DNA from: Torreya grandis
Taxonomy: Eukaryota; Streptophyta; Pinopsida; Cupressales; Taxaceae
Assembly: GCA_037957365.1 (NCBI GenBank)
Contig: JARHVA010002374.1
Coordinates: 1,672,501-1,736,500 of the forward strand
Reading direction: 5' to 3'
Length of the DNA stretch: 64,000 nucleotides
Part shown: piece after piece, positions 61,440 to 64,000 of the stretch
Layout of the letters: each line of letters opens with the position of its first letter
How positions within the stretch are numbered: the stretch's first letter is position 1
Program-made: the position numbers and the translations under genes
Notes under the pieces: generated by a model
Seen by the model: the letters and a program-made list of their open reading frames with translations, nothing else
What the model was told of the DNA's origin: nothing
The model's database searches: none

Positions 61440-62300
61440 ATTATTATTTCCTTAAGTCTAGACCTTAATACAAAAAAAAAATCACTATTTAGTAGGACAA
61501 TTTCACTACTAAAGCATTCAATTTCACTGTTAGGGCCTACAAACAAAATAGAAAATCAATCAGAACAATTTTGCTAATTGATGAAAATGATTTCGTTAAT
61601 ACATTCCATGATTTTGTTGTAGAGTATTACAATTTCACCATTGAGTTGAATGATTTCACAGTTTAAACCTACACAAATACAAGAACCAAAAAAGATAGTA
61701 GAATAATTTCACAATTAGGAACCACAATTTCGCTAATAAGAACTACAATTTTGTTGTTAAATGCTTCAATTTCATGATTAGCCAAACAAAAAATAGTTAG
61801 AATAAAAAAATAAATATGAAACAATTTCGCTAACAATATTTCAATTTTGCAATTATGCCACATAATTTCACTAGTAAATGATATGATTTCACAATTTTAT
61901 AGAGAATAATTAGAACATAAAATAAGAGGAAAATGATTTTGCTATTTGGAAGTGGTTTTGTTAATGGTAATGATAATTTCACCAATGGATCTGACAATTT
62001 CATTGTAATTCCACACAATCTCATTGAAGATGTTTTCAATTTCGTTACTATACAGAAAAATAAAGCTAGAACAAAGAAATGTATAAGAATGATTTTGCTA
62101 CTGAGTAACAATTTTATTGGTAAATGCACTGATTTTGTTGTTAAGCCCTATTATGAAGAAAACATAGATAATAGTTAAGACAATTTCAGAGTTTTAGAAT
62201 GATTTCACTAATGTTCTGAATGATTTTTTTGTTTCCTATGACAATTTCTTTAATAAGGTTGTTGAATTCATCGATACACAATCATGAATTCACCATTTCC
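61440..62300. repeat. AATTTCRCTA degenerate array
   Basis: AATTTCACTA, AATTTCGCTA, AATTTTGCTA and GATTTCACAA words recur about every 20-30 bp across 860 bp, within larger blocks that also share AGAACAAAAAAATA-type sequence (for example near 61530, 61680, 61800, 61915 and 62060). Unit borders are blurred. It lies close to the 5' LTR of the element. Confidence 0.75.
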
Positions 62301-62425
62301 CTTGAACAGGTTTTAACAAAATTTCAAGGAAAAGAGAGAGAGAATTAGCTTGCTAGAAGGCCAATTCTGGTAATTAGAAAAATGATAGTGGTTTAAAAAA
62401 GGTTGTGGGATGTATCCAAACTATC

Positions 62426-62443
62426 AAAAAGTCCCACCAGGCA
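62426..62443 (-). other. Probable primer binding site
   Basis: Left of the right LTR the minus strand reads GCCTGGTGGGACTTTTTG. It resembles the primer site of the gypsy element at 26361-26380 (both contain GCCYGGTRRGAC). Confidence 0.55.
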
Positions 62444-63539
62444 TGTCATTATGTAGATCAAGAATCCAAGACAGGTTAGTCAATCATTAGTGAAATGATC
62501 AAAAAAATAACTTGAAGACATAACTTCTCAAGCCTAATCCCTAGGTTGAGCTGTGTGATTAACAAACAAGAAATACAAATTAGAAAGATAAGAATAAAAC
62601 TTTTACCTCCCTTGAATATATGCTTGAAAATATATCTAAAATGGTTGAGCTCAGCTTGTAGATTTAGAAGTCTTCATCGATGCTTGAATTCCTTGCATGA
62701 GAAGCACCTATCCTTGTATACACTTGGTCTTGGCTTTGGCATGAGAGAGAGTTGATGAAGCTTCTTCGAATAACCCAATAGAGTAAATTTACATTAGCAA
62801 TCTTGATGAAATGAGAGGTTTGAGGGTTCTATTTATAGATTTTGTGAATCATTGTGGACCATTCATCTCATCTTAAGATGGAGGGTTGAGGATCAATCCT
62901 CAATTCCATGATTACACCTTTGAATTGTGTAAGATATGCCATTTAAGACCTTTTTGGAGTATGAAAGGCAATTTTGAAGAAATTGCAGTCATTAGTTCTC
63001 TTGGAGTATGTAAGAGGGGAAGAGTGTGTAAGAGGGGCTTAAGAGATGTAAGAGTGTGTGTAAGTGGCCATGTTATAAGCCACCTTTCCCATACTCCACC
63101 CCATTCCATTGACTTCCCCCTATGACATCACCTATGTGAGGAAATATTTTAATTTTGCTTTTTAGGAAAATAGGTTTTTCCAAATCCATGGAATTTCTTA
63201 TTAAAATAATGATTAGGATAATTAATTAGGTTATTAATTAGAAATTAGAAGAAAGGTAAAGTTTTCAATGTTTCTTTTATTAATCAAGAATTCACTTAAT
63301 TGGCCTATGAAGATGCTTACAAAGGGCTAATTTAATTTAGGATGTACTTGATATGGTAAATGATGTAAGATGATCCATTACCCTAATTAGGGATGTATCG
63401 TTGTAATTTTGGGTTAAATTGGTAGTTGTGAGGATAAATTTGGTCTAGTTGGAGATTTTTGGTTAAACTTGCATGTGATTGTGGAAAGTCATTATAAACA
63501 TAGTTTAGACACAAAAGTGGTTAAAATGAAGTGTCAACA
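62444..63539 (-). repeat. LTR, right copy
   Basis: 1096 bp, TGTCATTATG to GTGTCAACA on the plus strand, direct repeat of 52971-54179. On the minus strand it starts TGTTGACACTTCATTTTAAC. Confidence 0.88.
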
Positions 63540-63544
63540 GTTGG

Positions 63545-63850
63545 ACGGAGGATACAAAGAGGAGAGATTTGAAACCACTCTCCCAAGTGCAAGAAGGGTC
63601 TGAGGAAATTGAGTCAAATGATAGGACTAGGAATAAGAAAGAGTCAGTAGAACTGTGCACCTCCACCTTGAAGATGAGAAATTCAAAGCAAAAGGAGATC
63701 ATGCCACCATCTCCTAAATCTAATAACTCAGAAGAAATAGAGGCTAAAGAGGAACCTCCAAAGAAGAAATGGAAATTGAATAAGAAGGAGACAATTCCTT
63801 ATCCTATTTCAATAGGGTTGGAAGATATCACAACAAAGGGGATCCCTTAG
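63545..63850 (+). pseudogene. Unidentified ORF, C-terminal part
   Basis: Plus-strand frame, open from the element's right target duplication to a TAG at 63848-63850. It continues in phase with the frame ending at 52970 if one duplication copy is removed. It is rich in Lys, Glu and Ser, with EEPPKKKWKLNKKE near 63740-63790 resembling a nuclear-localisation-type basic cluster. No stop occurs in its 102 codons, in contrast to the N-terminal part. A TTG at 63569 could be read as an alternative start, but the continuity across the insertion makes an internal start unnecessary. Function unknown. Confidence 0.6.
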
Positions 63851-64000
63851 GGAAGGGAAGGAAACAAAAAGAGGAGTAGGTAAGGTCATCCTCTCTAAGG
63901 ATTGATAAACAACCAATGTAAGAGACTAGGCAAGAAGTGACAAGGTAGGAATAATGGGTGTAGCTCGAGAACATGCAAGAAGCACTAGAGCCTAATCGAA

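Overview
This window looks like nuclear DNA from a seed plant with a large, AT-rich, retrotransposon-filled genome. It contains no intact host gene. Two observations bear on the host. First, decayed plastid DNA in the standard order ycf2 - trnL-CAA - ndhB - rps7 - rps12(3') - trnV-GAC - rrn16 is present, and almost every reading frame in it is broken. Second, the rest is Copia and Ty3/gypsy (mostly Tat-clade) LTR elements, a LINE fragment and microsatellites. The ycf2 C-terminal fragment resembles gymnosperm ycf2 as I remember it. The donor plastid carried ndhB, which argues against Pinaceae or Gnetales. A cycad, Ginkgo or cupressophyte is my guess, not something I can show.

Layout. Positions 1-504 hold a Copia LTR. 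Positions 505-4949 hold AT-rich sequence with a tandem duplication, each unit ending in a long alternating purine-pyrimidine microsatellite. Positions 4950-5255 and 27669-36390 are one plastid-derived insertion (NUPT). It is split by a Tat gypsy element (5256-27663, minus strand, 5-bp target duplication ACTAG), and that element's 3' LTR is in turn split by a Copia element (5343-10681, minus strand). The gypsy element encodes gag, protease, RT-RNase H, a second archaeal-type RNase H and integrase on the minus strand. Between pol and the 3' LTR it carries, on the opposite strand, a decayed plant-mobile-domain-like ORF (13688-15337). The NUPT ends in a truncated 16S rRNA gene that abuts a 115-bp inverted repeat.

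Positions 38486-47073 are a non-autonomous gypsy element with 2.5-kb LTRs and only a gag-type ORF (TSD TAATG). Its gag is interrupted by a Copia LTR fragment. Positions 47490-50115 hold a LINE RT fragment fused to a plus-strand Tat integrase remnant, with an 855-bp tandem duplication across the junction. Further downstream on the same strand is a long, decayed, unidentified ORF (51763-52970). It resumes in the same frame at 63545-63850 after interruption by another minus-strand LTR element (52971-63539). That last element has no recognisable pol and is filled with tandem repeats: 42-bp units, a degenerate 25-residue coding repeat and an AATTTCRCTA array.

The genes do not work together as a pathway; the window records successive insertions. 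The inferred order is plastid DNA transfer, then Tat gypsy insertion, then Copia insertion. Stops that disrupt frames are mostly of the kind made by C-to-T change on either strand, as expected for methylated, silenced repeats. All identifications rest on reading translations against remembered family motifs; no database search was possible.
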